From Lindgomyces ingoldianus (lineage: Eukaryota; Ascomycota; Dothideomycetes; Pleosporales; Lindgomycetaceae): 64,000 nucleotides of DNA. The notes below the pieces were generated by a model that ran no database searches, had not been told where the DNA came from, and saw nothing but the letters and a program-made list of their open reading frames with translations. The position numbers and the translations under genes are program-made. Of the stretch, positions 22,498 through 34,821 are shown piece by piece (within the stretch, counting starts at the first letter, position 1; every line of letters starts with the position of its first letter). Where the stretch lies: positions 107,369 through 171,368 of the forward strand of contig NW_022985192.1 of NCBI RefSeq assembly GCF_010093535.1, given 5' to 3'.

Positions 22498-23478
22498 TCA
22501 ACCTATCTTCGCCGTCTTATCGTCCTCCCAATAAATACCCTCTTCCCTCACCCACGCCGCGACCCCCTCCGTACATAGCCTGCCCACACTCTTCCAGTCC
22601 CCCTCCTTCGCCGCACTCCTCACCCTCGTCGAGCTAATCCCCATGCCCCCTCCTGCCTCCACCATATCAATCCCATCCGCCCACCTCCTCTCAAAACCCT
22701 CCTCCTCTAACTCTCCCTCCCGCAACCCCTCCAAAAAAGACTTCTGCTCCTCTACTGTCCCAAACTCCTTGGAGCTCTGGTCACGCTCATCATACGGCCG
22801 CTGCTTAACCCACAATTTATGTCCGGCGTTGAAAAACGGCGCGAGTGCGGCAAGTGGAGGGTGGGAGTTAGGGTAATATTTCGGATTGCAGAAACGGATT
22901 AGCGTGTCATATCCGACCAGATACACGTGTGCGGGACTCGATGGGTACGGTGGTGGGATGCTGGATGTGATGGCGAGTGATTTGTCGGTGTAGTACGGTT
23001 CTTTCGTTAAGCCGATATCGATGGAGAGATTCGCTGGCGACTCGAGATTATCTGCAGGAGAAGATGTTGTTGAGCTATGAAGCAGCCGTGACAGGTCTTC
23101 TGCGAAAATAGTCATCAACGCAAGGCGCTGTGGGAAGTCCGCGGCACTAGGTGCTTTATCGGCATTATGTGTACTAAAAAGAAGGAGGAGACGGTGCGGT
23201 CGCGTGTACGAAGGAGCGCACTGTGTTATCGCAGATTTTGCGAGTGCGAGATGTGCGGTTGAGGGCGGGTTGAAGGAGGAATCGAGGATGTAGAGGGTTT
23301 TAGGCTGTGTCGCGGTGGGGTTGACAGTCCTCACGATGCGGAATTTGGACGGAGAGGTGGTGAAGGACTGAAGGGCTGAGTCCAGTTCAGGGAGAAGAGT
23401 GCGTAAAGATGCTAACCGTGACGCCATATCTGCCATTGTGGGGGGAAGGTTTGGTGCGAAGCTTGCTGAAGCCCCCAA
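22498..23478 (-). CDS. POF1: Pof1-like nicotinamide-mononucleotide adenylyltransferase
   Basis: A single-exon frame of 326 residues with the nucleotidyltransferase fold signatures: SFNPPSTAHLAL, which is the (G/S)xFxPxTxxH motif that binds ATP phosphates, and GISSTRVR near the C terminus, the ISSTxxR motif. In between, VYLVGYDTLIRFCNPKYYP matches the GxDT block of NMNAT enzymes. The overall pattern fits the yeast Pof1 branch (NMN-specific adenylyltransferase) rather than the Nma1/Nma2 branch. It would form NAD from NMN and ATP in the cytosol or nucleus. It is about 70 residues longer than yeast Pof1, in loops and at the N terminus; starts at Met15 or Met18 are possible. It lies 293 bp downstream of the methyltransferase gene on the same strand. 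Confidence 0.82.
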   Translation of the reverse strand: MGASASFAPNLPPTMADMASRLASLRTLLPELDSALQSFTTSPSKFRIVRTVNPTATQPKTLYILDSSFNPPSTAHLALAKSAITQCAPSYTRPHRLLLLFSTHNADKAPSAADFPQRLALMTIFAEDLSRLLHSSTTSSPADNLESPANLSIDIGLTKEPYYTDKSLAITSSIPPPYPSSPAHVYLVGYDTLIRFCNPKYYPNSHPPLAALAPFFNAGHKLWVKQRPYDERDQSSKEFGTVEEQKSFLEGLREGELEEEGFERRWADGIDMVEAGGGMGISSTRVRSAAKEGDWKSVGRLCTEGVAAWVREEGIYWEDDKTAKIG

Positions 23479-23771
23479 GCTGTCAGGTTCCGAGGTCGGC
23501 CTCTTTCATCAGATCCGCGCACGGACGATCTATACGAGTCATGCCATTCACTTGAGAGCAAGTCAGAGGGTTCATGCTTCTGTGCTAAATGAGGCTATCC
23601 CCATACTGAGTGGTCAAAACCACCATGGAGTGTATACAATGCATCAGCGGACTAAAACGAACTCCTCTGCTGAAGTCGAGGTTATCCTTGACATACATCC
23701 ACATCAGAATAGATAACGGAACCGTGACGCCATCGTTGACAAACCTCCATCGGGTATCCACGCAGTTGAGA

Positions 23772-26227
23772 TCAAGTGTGTTTCCTCCCCAAAATCTTCG
23801 CAAGTTGCTCATCAGCATCCACGTCACTATCCATCGTGTCATCAACTTCCAGCTCGAGACTTGGCTCAGGTTGGACCTGAACCTTCCCTTTCCCGGCATC
23901 TTGAGCGCTTGAAGTAGGAGTAGGGGCGATAGGGGCAGGTGCAACCTCTAGTCGCAAGCTGGTTGGGCCTAGCGCGGACCCAAAGTCATGCTTCAGGACT
24001 GGCACAGGCACTGGTGGGGTTTGGAGCATCGATTCCGCAGCTCGGCTGGATAGTGAAGCTGGCGTGGGCTTCATCTCGGGTTCTGGTATGGTAATTGGCA
24101 TGGCTATGGTAGATCGTAGTGCGGATATAGAGTCGCCTTGTGAGACAACAAATCCAGAAGAGTTTGGGCCCTCTGTTGCCGATAGACTCTCCTCAGTCTT
24201 GACCAATTCGACCTGGGCTACTGGGGTTGGTTCAGATGTGACTGGCATGGCCGTGCTTGGACAATTCGAACCACATTCTCTTATCACGCCCGGCTCCGGC
24301 GACGTATCGCAGATGTTGGATGTCCCAACCTGTCTAGCCTCACCTTTCGGACCGAGTTCAGACTCCGTTTCGGGCTCTCTACTCGTATCCGCAGTGGCTA
24401 TATGAGCGGTTGCTTCCGCTGCAAGCGAGAGAACCGAATCCTTAAATGCGTCAATGAAGCTTGGGGGCTTGACTTGAGGCTTCGTCGACAAAACACTTTC
24501 CCTAGGCCCCTCAGGTGGGGGAGAGGTAAGAGAGAGACCAGCAGCGGTATCTGCAAGAGCTCCAGGGGATTGGACTTGTTGGGCTCCCGTAGTGGCGTCG
24601 GTGTTGGTATTCCTCGAACGGACACTTCTTTCTTCATCTGACTCCAGCTGCTCCTCCTCTTTCACTACATCTTGATCAAAGTTTACCGATCCCGTAGCCT
24701 GAGGCTTCTGCGCATACCACACAATCCTACAGGGGGTCAGATACAGTTGTCTAGTTTAGTAAGATGGGAAGAAATCTCACACGTTCGCATAGAAGTGACG
24801 CGATTTTTCCTCTTTTAATTCTCTCCTTACCGTAGATAAGAACAGTTCGACTTCTTCCCGACTCCACTTCAGCACACGAGTGAAAAGACCCATCGCGCTG
24901 CTGGGCAACCAGTCCATTAGATCCTCCATGACAAACCTCCCAAGTAGCTTCATTTTATCGCCCTTGGCCCAGCGCCCAACAGGCCACTTGTACTGTTTAG
25001 CGTGAATATCAACGAAACCAGCGGATCGAAGCTTCGGACCGAGCTTAAGCGGGCCTGATGCATCCAGTCCAATCATGTCGGCAGCTTCTGTGAAGAGAGC
25101 GGACCATCGGAGGAGCGGCGATGTCTCTGGTGTCATTGAAGAATCAGTACACAGAGCTGGAAACGTGATCTCTTGAAGTTCGAGATATCCTCCGGGTTTG
25201 AGATTTCTAGGAGAGTCAGCCAGTGAAATAGTATGCATTGGTGGAGGTTTATTCACGCATAACCCTGCCCAAGGAACCGGTCCCAGTCCTTTATGGCGGC
25301 TACCATGGCTCGTGTATGAATGAAGTCAAACTGGTCACGAAACACCCAGTCTTTGTCGCAGTCGTCAACTAGGAAGCTGCAGTTTGGAGGGACTCTGCTT
25401 GAAGGTTAGTGGGAAAGCTTGCGTAATTGGTTCCTAGATGAACGAACTCTGTAGGCTGGATAGGACTGCTAATTATTAGCTGCTGTTTCGTCACATATCA
25501 GGTGCGCACATGCCTAAGATCCGTCCCCAGAACTTGTGCAGATGGATGCTCCTCTGCGAATTCTATCGCCCATATACCGGTTCCCGTTCCAACGTCCAGG
25601 ACGTTTTGAACATCTTGTGGGATCGGCGCACGATATAGAGCCCCATCTAGCGTCAAGCGAAAAGCATGGTGTTGTAGGTCTGAGACTGGCGTGAGATCCC
25701 ACAGAAAAGATCTTTGGGACTGGTACTGCTTACCAAGCCTGTCTTTCTCTACCTGAAGATCGCAAAGTCAGCATCACCGAGGCCCGCAGCACGTGCTAAG
25801 TTCTAAGATATACCTCATCGTTCGGAACGGGATATTCTTATCTCGTGTCAGCCTCAGGATACCCACGAGCGAGAAGAGGAAACCTACTGCCCTCGGAATA
25901 CGCATGATACCTACGCCCGTTCTCGTACTTGTAGTCGTAGACAGACTCAGTGACGGACATAGTAAGCCTAGTGACACGGATCCAGGTCAGTCATTTTGGT
26001 CGCACAGTGGGGCTTGAGGCCTTCAAGTACGTACGTGGAATCAGTGTCGCCAAAGGCCGAATCCCGTTCATCACTCTATGCCAAGAATTGGCCGTCAGCC
26101 GCGGTTCATTGCAGCCGCAAAAAGCAAGGAAGGAAGAGACAAGGGCTTCTATACTTACGTCTATTTCAAGCGAAGGGCCGGAGCTGTCGAAAGCTTCGTC
26201 TTCGGTATTGTTAGACGACGAGAACAT
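23772..26227 (-). CDS. LaeA-like SAM-dependent methyltransferase with long C-terminal tail
   Basis: Several short introns interrupt this gene. The first exons give MFSSSNNTEDEAFDSSG, then YDYKYENGRRYHAY and YPVPNDEVEKDRL, the conserved N-terminal block of LaeA-like methyltransferases. The exon around 25700-25515 encodes VLDVGTGTGIWAIEFAEEHP, the SAM-binding motif I, followed by GTDLSPIQP and VPPNCSFLVDDCDKDW. The exon ending at 24781 holds LKPGGYLELQEI and WPVGRW. The last exon (24726-23772) adds WYAQKP, the normal end of the domain, and then about 305 further Ser/Pro/Thr/Glu-rich residues. Family members act as nuclear or cytosolic methyltransferases, some of them regulators of secondary metabolism; this paralogue's role is unknown. 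One intron (from about 25512) appears to use a GC donor. The extension is unusual; most relatives stop just after the WYxxKP block. Confidence 0.82.
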
Positions 26228-29200
26228 GGTGCTGGGCTGAAACGCACGCAGCGCGAAAGAAAAATCGCAAGAAGGAGAAGGCTTTGATCCTCCCACGATG
26301 TTAGTTAAGGTCACATAAGATGTGCATTGAGGCCAGCGCGGGGCCCCTGGTCGACTCCCACCGTACAGCCGGTAACGAGGGAAGGCAAGACCGGCCGGCA
26401 AAAGACAACTTTGACTCGCAGGACCACCTCACTCGCCAACAGGCCAATTGAGTTGGTCTTCTGCGAGACACACGGGACGATTCATTTGGGTGTGTGGAGG
26501 AGTGCCCTGCTGTCTAAATCCTACGCAATATATCTCTCCGACATCAAGACCAAGAATAGACGCCAGACGCTCAGAGCAGGGGCCACACGTGGAGTCGCAA
26601 AGCCCGCATCGCGCTGACCGAGCCGCCAAAACGTTATCTTGAGTTCTCACGTCTGTTTCCTGGTTTTTTTCTGTACTTGTCTTGCGACTGTCATGTCCCG
26701 TTGTCGTATTCTGTGTCGCCCTCGGACTTGCTTTCCTTGCGCGGCCAAGTGGTACGCGCCAATGTCTGATGTGCGCTCAACTCTGCGCCGCAATAAAGGC
26801 TCGAGTTCACTGATCGCCTGATTTTGCGTTGGTCCTCTAACGCTCAATCTGCCTCATGTGGAAGCTCGTGCAGCCTGCATGGCGCGCGGCCGACCGTCCA
26901 ATGGGACCTTATCGCTTGGAGGTTGCATGATAGCCCGTGACGGGAGGGTGGGATGGACCGAACCGAGAAGATGGTGGCTACCACTGAGCAAGGCAGAATG
27001 TACTTTACTTTGAGGACCGCTCTGCTATGTGTGGAGCGGTTTGCTGTGTGGAGAACTCCTTGCGGTTAGCGAGCATTGGAAAGACCGGTTCTCCAGGACG
27101 CGTCATCCGCGTGCTAGTCATTGCGGCCTTATGGCGATTCGCCCAAGCAATATGAGCAGTATTGGCTTTTGAGGAAGTCGATTATGGGCATATTATCGCA
27201 TGAAGTGAAGTTGGAGCGGAACGCCGCCGCTTGCGATGCCAAGCCCCACCACGTGCGACTTAGTCCGTGCTGGTGGAACCGACTCCGACATTTCAACGGC
27301 CGGGTTCAGTTTCTCCACTTCTTTTGACCGCTGCACCTCCTTTATCAAGGTTCCCCGTCCTTCAGCTCTCGTGTCATCATGCCCTTTGATTTTCCATCAC
27401 TCAAATTCCAAGCCGCGCGGTTAGGCTAGTGAGTCGGAGATGTTCTGCAGAAAGCCAGATTCGGAGACGCCACTTCAGTCCAACCGGTCTCCCTGCCGTC
27501 CCCCCCCGTGGTTGCAGACACCTGTGATCCAAAAGTCATATCTAATCACCGATAAAGCCAGTATGATAGTGCCGATTGGACAAATTGGCGCCGATACTTC
27601 TCCAAGCCTGTTTCAGCATTATTTCTGTGCTTTTCAAACTCGCAGCGATAGAGACATGTTGTCGAATGCTAATAAGGCCGAAATCGCTGAATTAGGTAAG
27701 AACCTAGCGTGACGTTATCATACAGAAAATTCAACTCTCCTTCCAGTAATTAGTGAAAAGCACTTCTACTTTTCAACCACCCTGACACGAGCATTCAGTG
27801 CTTCCTCGAGGGCTAAAGCTCACCTCATTCTACTAGTATTCGTTGCCTGGAAAATGATCTCCATCGTCTTGTTCCCTTACTCCACTTGGACTTCCTTACC
27901 CGTTTCCCCGCAATATTGATTGATTTACTCGTGGTACTAGCGCTGCGCTCCGCATGATAAACTTATATTCTCGCACCCATACCTTGTATATACTATTCCT
28001 TCCAGTCCTCCCAATCGTTCTTCTACCTCAGATTTACTGAGGATACTTACCTTTAAGATCCTTTCCACTGGCCAAAAATGGCTACCCAAACCCAGGTGCT
28101 GATGTTTGTACTGACCGGATGGCATGTGACTAACTATTTTCACCGACTACCAAGCTTCTCGCCGAGAAGGTTATACGAGGGTAAACGTTTCACTTCCCAC
28201 GGTAGGCTCCGAGCTAAGGAAGGAACCCCCCGGAACGATGACGTTGTCGCCATTCACAACGTACTTCTCGAACATATTGAATTGGGTCAGGAGTCATTTT
28301 GACCGTCCACCCCTACCAGGCGCCGTCGGATCCGAAGCAAGCCAGAGGCTTGGTAGGATTTACCGTCAGTCTCAGGTCTCAAGGGTGGCGTTATGAAGCT
28401 CGTTTCTCTCAGTGCTATTGTTTTGAATACAGGTCATTACATTTGGGAAGCCACCGGAGGGAAGTCGTTCGATTCACGGCACACAACGACAGACGCCGGC
28501 CTTTGCTATTCCATAGATACTCTCCCGTAATATTACAACGAATGCACACTCAGTTGGCAGTAGGGGCTAGTAACCCCAAGCAGCTTCGAAACCCTGCTTG
28601 GAAGGCTTTCTTGTCCATAGTCACTTATGCTGCTTGACGAATTATCCCTAGTGTGTATTTGATGGCGGACAACAATCAGGCTGTCCCAACGAAAGATGCA
28701 GGAAGCGGTGTTAACTGCAGCGATTGGACATAGGTTCGAGATCGCGGAGGGTGATGGCAACCACTCGAGTTTCGCTCGCAGACCTGAGTTCACGGCCCAA
28801 GCCACTCGACGAACAGTGAGGGAAACTATGTACTCTGTAAACACTCGGCATTTCACATAAATATTCTAAACGCTCGTATGTTAGTCTATTCATCGAGGCT
28901 GTTATCGTTAGCCGTTGCAAATTAGATTATACCCATTCATACCTGCTTTATCACCTAGTAAACAGTCAAAAAATCTTGTTTTTCACTTGTCCAGACCAGC
29001 CATTGATTTATTTATTTGCACATTTATGAAATCGCAACTTTTCTAATTGAAACCAATACGAAACTCGCTTGGAAGCACCTCCACTTTTAGTTCTTTCCAT
29101 GTCTTACCGCCTTGAAGAGAGTGCCCGCCCTGCTCTTTCAACCATCCGCATCTCCACACGCTTTCGCTCACCAAACGCGGCTCGCTCCACCTTACCACTC

Positions 29201-29495
29201 TGCATCTGCATCCATCTGCCAGCCAACATCCTCCGCCGCACATTTCACCGCCTCTATATCCGGTGAGATCTCACGTCAAGGCGCCCACTCAGACGGATGT
29301 TCTCGCGTACTCGAACCAATCAACGGCCGCTACGTTGAGCATCCGAATCATCACCCGGCCACCGCACGCACAGCGCTTTCCCAGGCATGCAAGCCAGAGC
29401 ACTGGATACGAGCCCAAGACCCGCTACCCAAAACAAAGAGGGAGAAAAATTGTTGTTGTTTTAAATTCCACACCAGCAAGAAATTGTCGTCAAAG
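26228..29495. other. 3.3-kb stretch without a recognisable gene
   Basis: Base composition is normal and the longest open frames are about 110 codons, with no motif, signal peptide or plausible exon chain that I could follow. It contains the promoter of the methyltransferase gene on the left and the leader of the gene starting at 29496 on the right. A degraded gene or a long non-coding transcript cannot be excluded. Confidence 0.45.
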
Positions 29496-30807
29496 ATGGC
29501 AGAACAGGCTGTTGTTGTTGCTCCCCCGCCTCCCCCTCCCCCGCCGCTATCATACAGGGAGAGGTTGGCCCAGTTTAGGATTTTGGAGGAGAGGAGACAT
29601 GAGTTGATTGAGGTACGTGCGTTGGGCGACAAGAGTCATTCTGTTAATAAGTTTTGAGGTTTCGAGGGAAATCACTGACGCGTTCATTATTGTAGGAATT
29701 ACTTGACAAGCTCGAGAAAACCGAAGCAAAGCTCATACAAACTGAGTTGGACCTTCAGTCTGAGCAAAATGTCCGTCGCACGCTGCAAGCTGAGGTCGTG
29801 GAAGCGAACGAGCGAAATAATGCCTTGGTTGCGAGACAGGTCAGAACACACCTTCAAACAAGCTTCCTAAGTATCTTGAGCCTCGCTCTGACTCATTCAC
29901 AGGCCCGACGACCTTTCGTCCTCGTCCTCATAGACGCCGATGCCGAAGGTTTCCTCTTCCAAGACAAATATATAACGCGTCGGATGCAAGGGGGAGAAGC
30001 TTTGGCTGATGAACTCCTCATCCGATTACGGGAATATCTTCGGCCTCTGTACGAAGATGCTGATACCCTGGATATTGTCGTTCGAGTGTATGCAAATCTG
30101 GAGGGAATGGCAAATTATCTCGTAAGAGAGGGGAAGGTGAGGAATTTGGGACAGCTGAGGGCTTGTTCGACGGGGTTTTGTGGGAGGATAAGTAGTTTTG
30201 ATTGGGTGGATGTTGGGATTGGGAAGGAGGGCGGTTCGGGTAGGAAGGTTAGAGGTATGCTTCTCTGTTTCTTGTTATCGCCATCCACCCATCTTCCTAT
30301 CATGTTCTTAGGTGATGGAGTTTAAGATATTTGACTAACCGTGTCTTAGAAAACCTCTCGTTCTACGCTTCCAACACCCACCTCCGCCACATAATCCTCG
30401 CCTGCTCTCCCGCGGACCTTCCTTCGGCCCTCCTCTCCACCCTCCCCCTCTCTAAAACAACCCTCATCGAATCCCTTCCACTTCCAAGCGCCATCACCGG
30501 CCTCCCCCTTAAAACCACAAAATTCCTCACCCTCTTCACGCCCCCACCGCCCCCGAAGTCACCTAAAACGAGGGGAAGAAATACACCACAGCTCCAGCTC
30601 AGTCAACAAGAAGATCCGGATGGCGGGGCGACTTGGCTCGTTATTCGACCCGAGAGGAGTAAATCCCAAGGTGCGGCGTTAAGGCGGAGAGGTGGGGGTG
30701 GGCGAGATGCAGGGAGTGAGGATGAGGATAGTAGTTTGAGCATTAGTATTGGGCCGGATAACACGGTTAGTGTTGATAATGGGAGGAGGCGGCGGATTAT
30801 GCATTAA
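29496..30807 (+). CDS. DUF7923-like protein with N-terminal coiled coil
   Basis: Four exons, 29496-29612, 29696-29839, 29903-30254 and 30350-30807, keep one frame of about 356 residues. The protein opens with a run of eight prolines, continues in a coiled coil (LAQFRILEERRHELIEELLDKLEKTEAKL and onward), then enters a globular domain starting RPFVLVLIDADAEGFLF with the LADELLIRLREYL and DIVVRVYANLEGMA blocks. This resembles the domain (DUF7923, NYN-nuclease-like) found in fungal proteins that carry CCCH zinc fingers at the C terminus. Those fingers are absent here: the C-terminal 100 residues are Arg/Gly/Ser-rich and end GRRRRIMH. A role with RNA is a guess from the family context. The Asp residues in LIDADAEGF would be the candidate metal-binding positions. 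Confidence 0.72.
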
Positions 30808-32521
30808 AGCATCCAGGTTAGAGAGGCATCGAATAGCGCAGAAAAAGACATTAGGGGTAGCTCTGTGAGCGGGTAGTTGAGTGTAATCGGATTTGATGTT
30901 TAGGAAATGGAGGGCTAACGATGAAAACGCATGGACAACAAAATGGGTAGCATTTCTGGAAGTCTTGGAGTTTGGTTTAAATTAGTAGCATAGCGGTGTT
31001 GAGCATGGAACTGATGGTATTGCAGTTTACATGTTTGCTTTCAAAGTTGAGTGAACGAACGTGGAGCCAATGAACATATTTGCATGTAACCTTATCCCGT
31101 CCCGAGGTTGTTGCCTTTTTGGGACTAGCTTGCGCCATCACTTAACGTGCAGATCCCTTTCGTCACCATCTACCTACCCATGCCCACCTAAATATACAGT
31201 CCAATTTGTATATCATCAGGCATTGTGTTTTCAAAAATATTTAAGTTTCCCTTGAGCAATTAATACCACGACTCCAGGAAATGCTTAAATCCCACAAGGC
31301 GCGACGAGCTTAGTAAGAATGCACTCATGACCTGGTCGGATGGGCTCAAGGTCCCGCTCTCACAAGGACCATGTCCGCACCCAATCCTTAACGGACATAG
31401 CGCCCTGTATTTTCCTGCAAGCTAGAGAGCTAGGAGGTTGTAGATCTTCTACTGTGGTTCGAATGTCCTTTGATAGAGAATACGGGATATACTCTTAGGG
31501 GAAAACTGATTCCACCAAAGTCTACTTCCGCTTTCAAACCTGAGCATACATAGATATAAAACTGAGCAGTGACTAAGTAACCTAAGCTTATACAATCCTG
31601 AGCAGGTCTTGGCAGCCTGAGCAAGCTAAGTACGTATTGGCCCAAATCTAGGATAATCGGCGTCCCAGATTCGGGCCACTCCCCTGTTCAGTGACCCAGT
31701 TCTTGACACACACACATATATATATATGGCCCATTACAATTACATACTCTCCGCATCTTCTGCTGCATGGTAGTTCTTTTCCATCGAAAGTTCAAATCGC
31801 GGAAGGTGTCTGAAGCCAGATTACTTCTGTACCAATGACGTCGGGCGACTGCCATATTGAGAAGGAAGTTCAATGGCGGAAGGAGGGACAAAAAGAATCC
31901 TATAATGTTTTTAAAAGTTGTCACAAATTTGTGTGAAGATCTGACAGGCCTTAGTAAGCAGTCTTCATAGAATTTATAGAACCTCTACCTGCAGGAAGGT
32001 ACTACTGAGGACGGCTTAGCACTGGTTACTTTAGCACCTTCTTTACGGTAGATGCAACACTATGTTAATTAACAATATAAACATGCAAACCTAACCTTGC
32101 GTATCATATGCCTGTTTGAGGTTGGTCTCACCCTCATTCAAGGCGCTCTCCAATACTACCTCTATTAAAAGAACTTAACTGAGTCACAGATAAGAATATT
32201 GTAGTTGTAGTGTGTATCCTACTCCGCAAAATGGCATGCTATACTAATGCTGGGCAGCTGTTACTCGGGCTCTGCAATGTTGTTTTAAGCAGGCTTGCTT
32301 TTTCTCATCATACTCAGCAAACTTTCCGCATCCGGAAGAGCTGAAAGGTGAGCTGGAAAAGCTTTCGTCTCGAAATTTAGTTTGCAAGCAGCCACCGGAA
32401 TTCTCCGTCTAGCTTTAAAGACCAGCAGACTCCTAGCTTGCCGTTTTTAGACTTCTTTACGATTTTCTAATATCTCACGCCATCATTCTTCTCTACGTCG
32501 TCAACTATTATAGATCTCGTC
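30808..32521. other. Intergenic, no gene recognised
   Basis: Slightly AT-rich DNA with only short frames. A TA/CA dinucleotide tract lies near 31709-31726. No RNA gene or transposon end identified. The last part serves as leader of the membrane-protein gene. Confidence 0.5.
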
Positions 32522-34821
32522 ATGAACTTTAGTATATACAATATCTTCCGTAACCAAACTGGTGGATTTCAGCCTGTCGGTTGGCAACCGGAGCCAGAAG
32601 TGCGGGGGACTTGGTCTATTTTGTCGAGTTGTATTGTCACGATGCTGCTCTGCGTCTGGACTGCTATGTATCTTAACTTGCCCGAATATACGGGCACAAC
32701 TGCTCAACGTCTCCGCAAAGTAGGGTGGCTTATTCTGGGGCTTCTAGCACCTGAGATGGTAGAAGAGTCTGAACGCTTGGGCTTGACTCCTACTCGTAAC
32801 TGACTCTCGCACAGCTTGCGTTCACCGCCTAGGCACAAAATCGAGCTGCAAAGAACCTGACGAAAGATATGAGGCTGGCATTAAAACAAGAGATGCCTTC
32901 TACAGTCCTTTTAGGCGTGACAAAGACTCTAGAAAGGCTGCGGATAGGGGTTTGTAAGTCTTTTAAAGCATCCGTGGGATTGCCATATTCAATTTATCGA
33001 CATTTCTCACCTACCCCATCCCACCTCAGCCCGATGTGTTCCGACATCAATACAAACGGGGATCATATCATTAGGGTATGTAAGAACTATTGCTTCTGCG
33101 ATCGGCTCTTTGTAGATTTACGTGACTAATGTCAATAGATGTATCACCTAAAGGAAGACGAACCGGACCCTGTAGTCCAAAATGATGATACAGAAAGTCC
33201 AGAAGAAACAATAAGACACCACAAGTGGACGAACACCCATAGCCTTTATGCGATCATGGGAGGTTTTGCATTCTCAACCGAAAATCTGGAGCAAAACTTT
33301 TTGCGGGGAAGCCCAGCCCGACAAACTATTACAATCTCTGGACTTACCCTTCTAGCCAATTGTAACCCCAACAGTATCCCAGATTTAAGCGAAGAAGAGA
33401 TCGTTGACAAGAGTAAAGCCGACGGCCTAAAGAAACTTATTTTATGTATCCAAGCCGGTGGCTTTCTTATCTCTACCATCTTCCGTATGGCAACGGGATA
33501 TACAATATCGCTCCTGGAGTTAAACACTTTCGCTCACTGCGTTTGTGCTCTGATGGTATACGGGTTTTGGTGGTCAAAACCTTTAGATGTACAAGAACCG
33601 ACTCTTATCTCTATAGCGGATAATCGCGGCCTAGTGGCCCTCTTTTCCATGGCGACAAAATGCAATCGAGCTCCTCGAGAACTGGATTTGTTTAGATATC
33701 AGTTTGAAAATAGTCGGGAGCGTCGCGTTAGATTCGATAGCGCTAGCGCAAATGAAGACCGCAACGACATTGACGCCGTTCGTGTTCGGCACAAAATTCC
33801 AGCACGCAAAGCAAATGAATCCGCCGAAGCTTCGGGTGCTGCAGTCCTCGCGTCTTATTCCATTCTATACAGAGGACAGACTCTGTTCGGATTTCGTTTC
33901 GAATTCCCAATACCACGAGATACCGACAAACTGCAATGGTTTGGTTTGCGCAATGAGGAAGACGACGAAGCACAAGGAGCACATGAAATAGAGGGAACTG
34001 ACGAAGTACAAGAGAATGCGCAACAAGTTGTAGGCCAGGATGTACAGGAACTAGTAGAAGGTCAAGTCACTGAGGAAGTAGCAGTGCGTCAAGGAGACAA
34101 TGAATCGCCGCAAGATAAGACTTACGTCCTTTTGGGCAATACCGACCTGATACGTTGGAAAGAGGCTTCAACAGCTGTCTCAGAATATCAGCTTAGAAGT
34201 ACCGAGGGCTTTATAGACTTTCGTAAAGATGACTCCGACCATAGATTCGATCTTCTCGCCCTTCAGGACCTTCTCGTTGACCGAGCTGAAAATTGGCCTT
34301 CCAGATACTTAGACCTCAAACAATTCAGCAAAAGACACATCCCGTTTTGGATTGCCTTCTGGGCTTCTGGCTTTTTCTATGGTAGCATGCACCAGCTAGC
34401 ATGGTACGCGCCGTTTAAGAGCCCAGCCGAGGAGATTCTGTGGAAGGTATCAGGCTTCGTGATTATAGGATCTGCTCCTCTGATCACCATATACATACAA
34501 GGAATCTACGTCAAGCAATTTACGCGTTTTATGACGAAACAATGGAGCAAGTTGGGGGAGAAAATCAGGGAGAAGAAACGTAGACGCAAGCGACCAGAAA
34601 AAGGCTGGGAAAAGACTTTGCACGAAATGATAGGAAAAACTTTTCAGGTTGGAGTAGACCTACTCCAAGCTTACAGTATGTTCTATGTCCTAGTTACTGG
34701 AACTTGCTATCTTGCCGCGAGGACTTTTCTGGTAGCGGAATGTTTTATAAACCTGTTCTATCTGGATGATCACGCATTCAAGGTCCCGAGGTGGAGCCAA
34801 TATGTCCCAAGCATTAAGTAG
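32522..34821 (+). CDS. Fungal multi-pass membrane protein, possibly damaged at the first splice site
   Basis: Proposed exons are 32522-32758, 32833-33075 and 33139-34821 (720 residues). The N terminus RGTWSILSSCIVTMLLCVWTAMYLN, the HKWTNTHSLYAIMGGF block, the DKSKADGLKKLILCIQAGGF segment and FWWSKPLDV are the marks of a widespread family of fungal membrane proteins of unknown function. Five or more hydrophobic segments are visible, with two or three in the last 200 residues, and a Glu/Gln-rich acidic insertion (about residues 430-500). A better-looking acceptor for intron 1 ends at 32814, but it brings an in-frame TAG at 32830-32832 where relatives have an aromatic residue; the acceptor made by that TAG itself restores an open frame. 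The gene is therefore either intact with a shifted splice site or a recent pseudogene. Confidence 0.68.

Noticed and set aside
31450..31470. GGTTCGAAT resembling a tRNA B box
   Set aside because: No matching A box, acceptor stem or T-arm pairing could be found around it.
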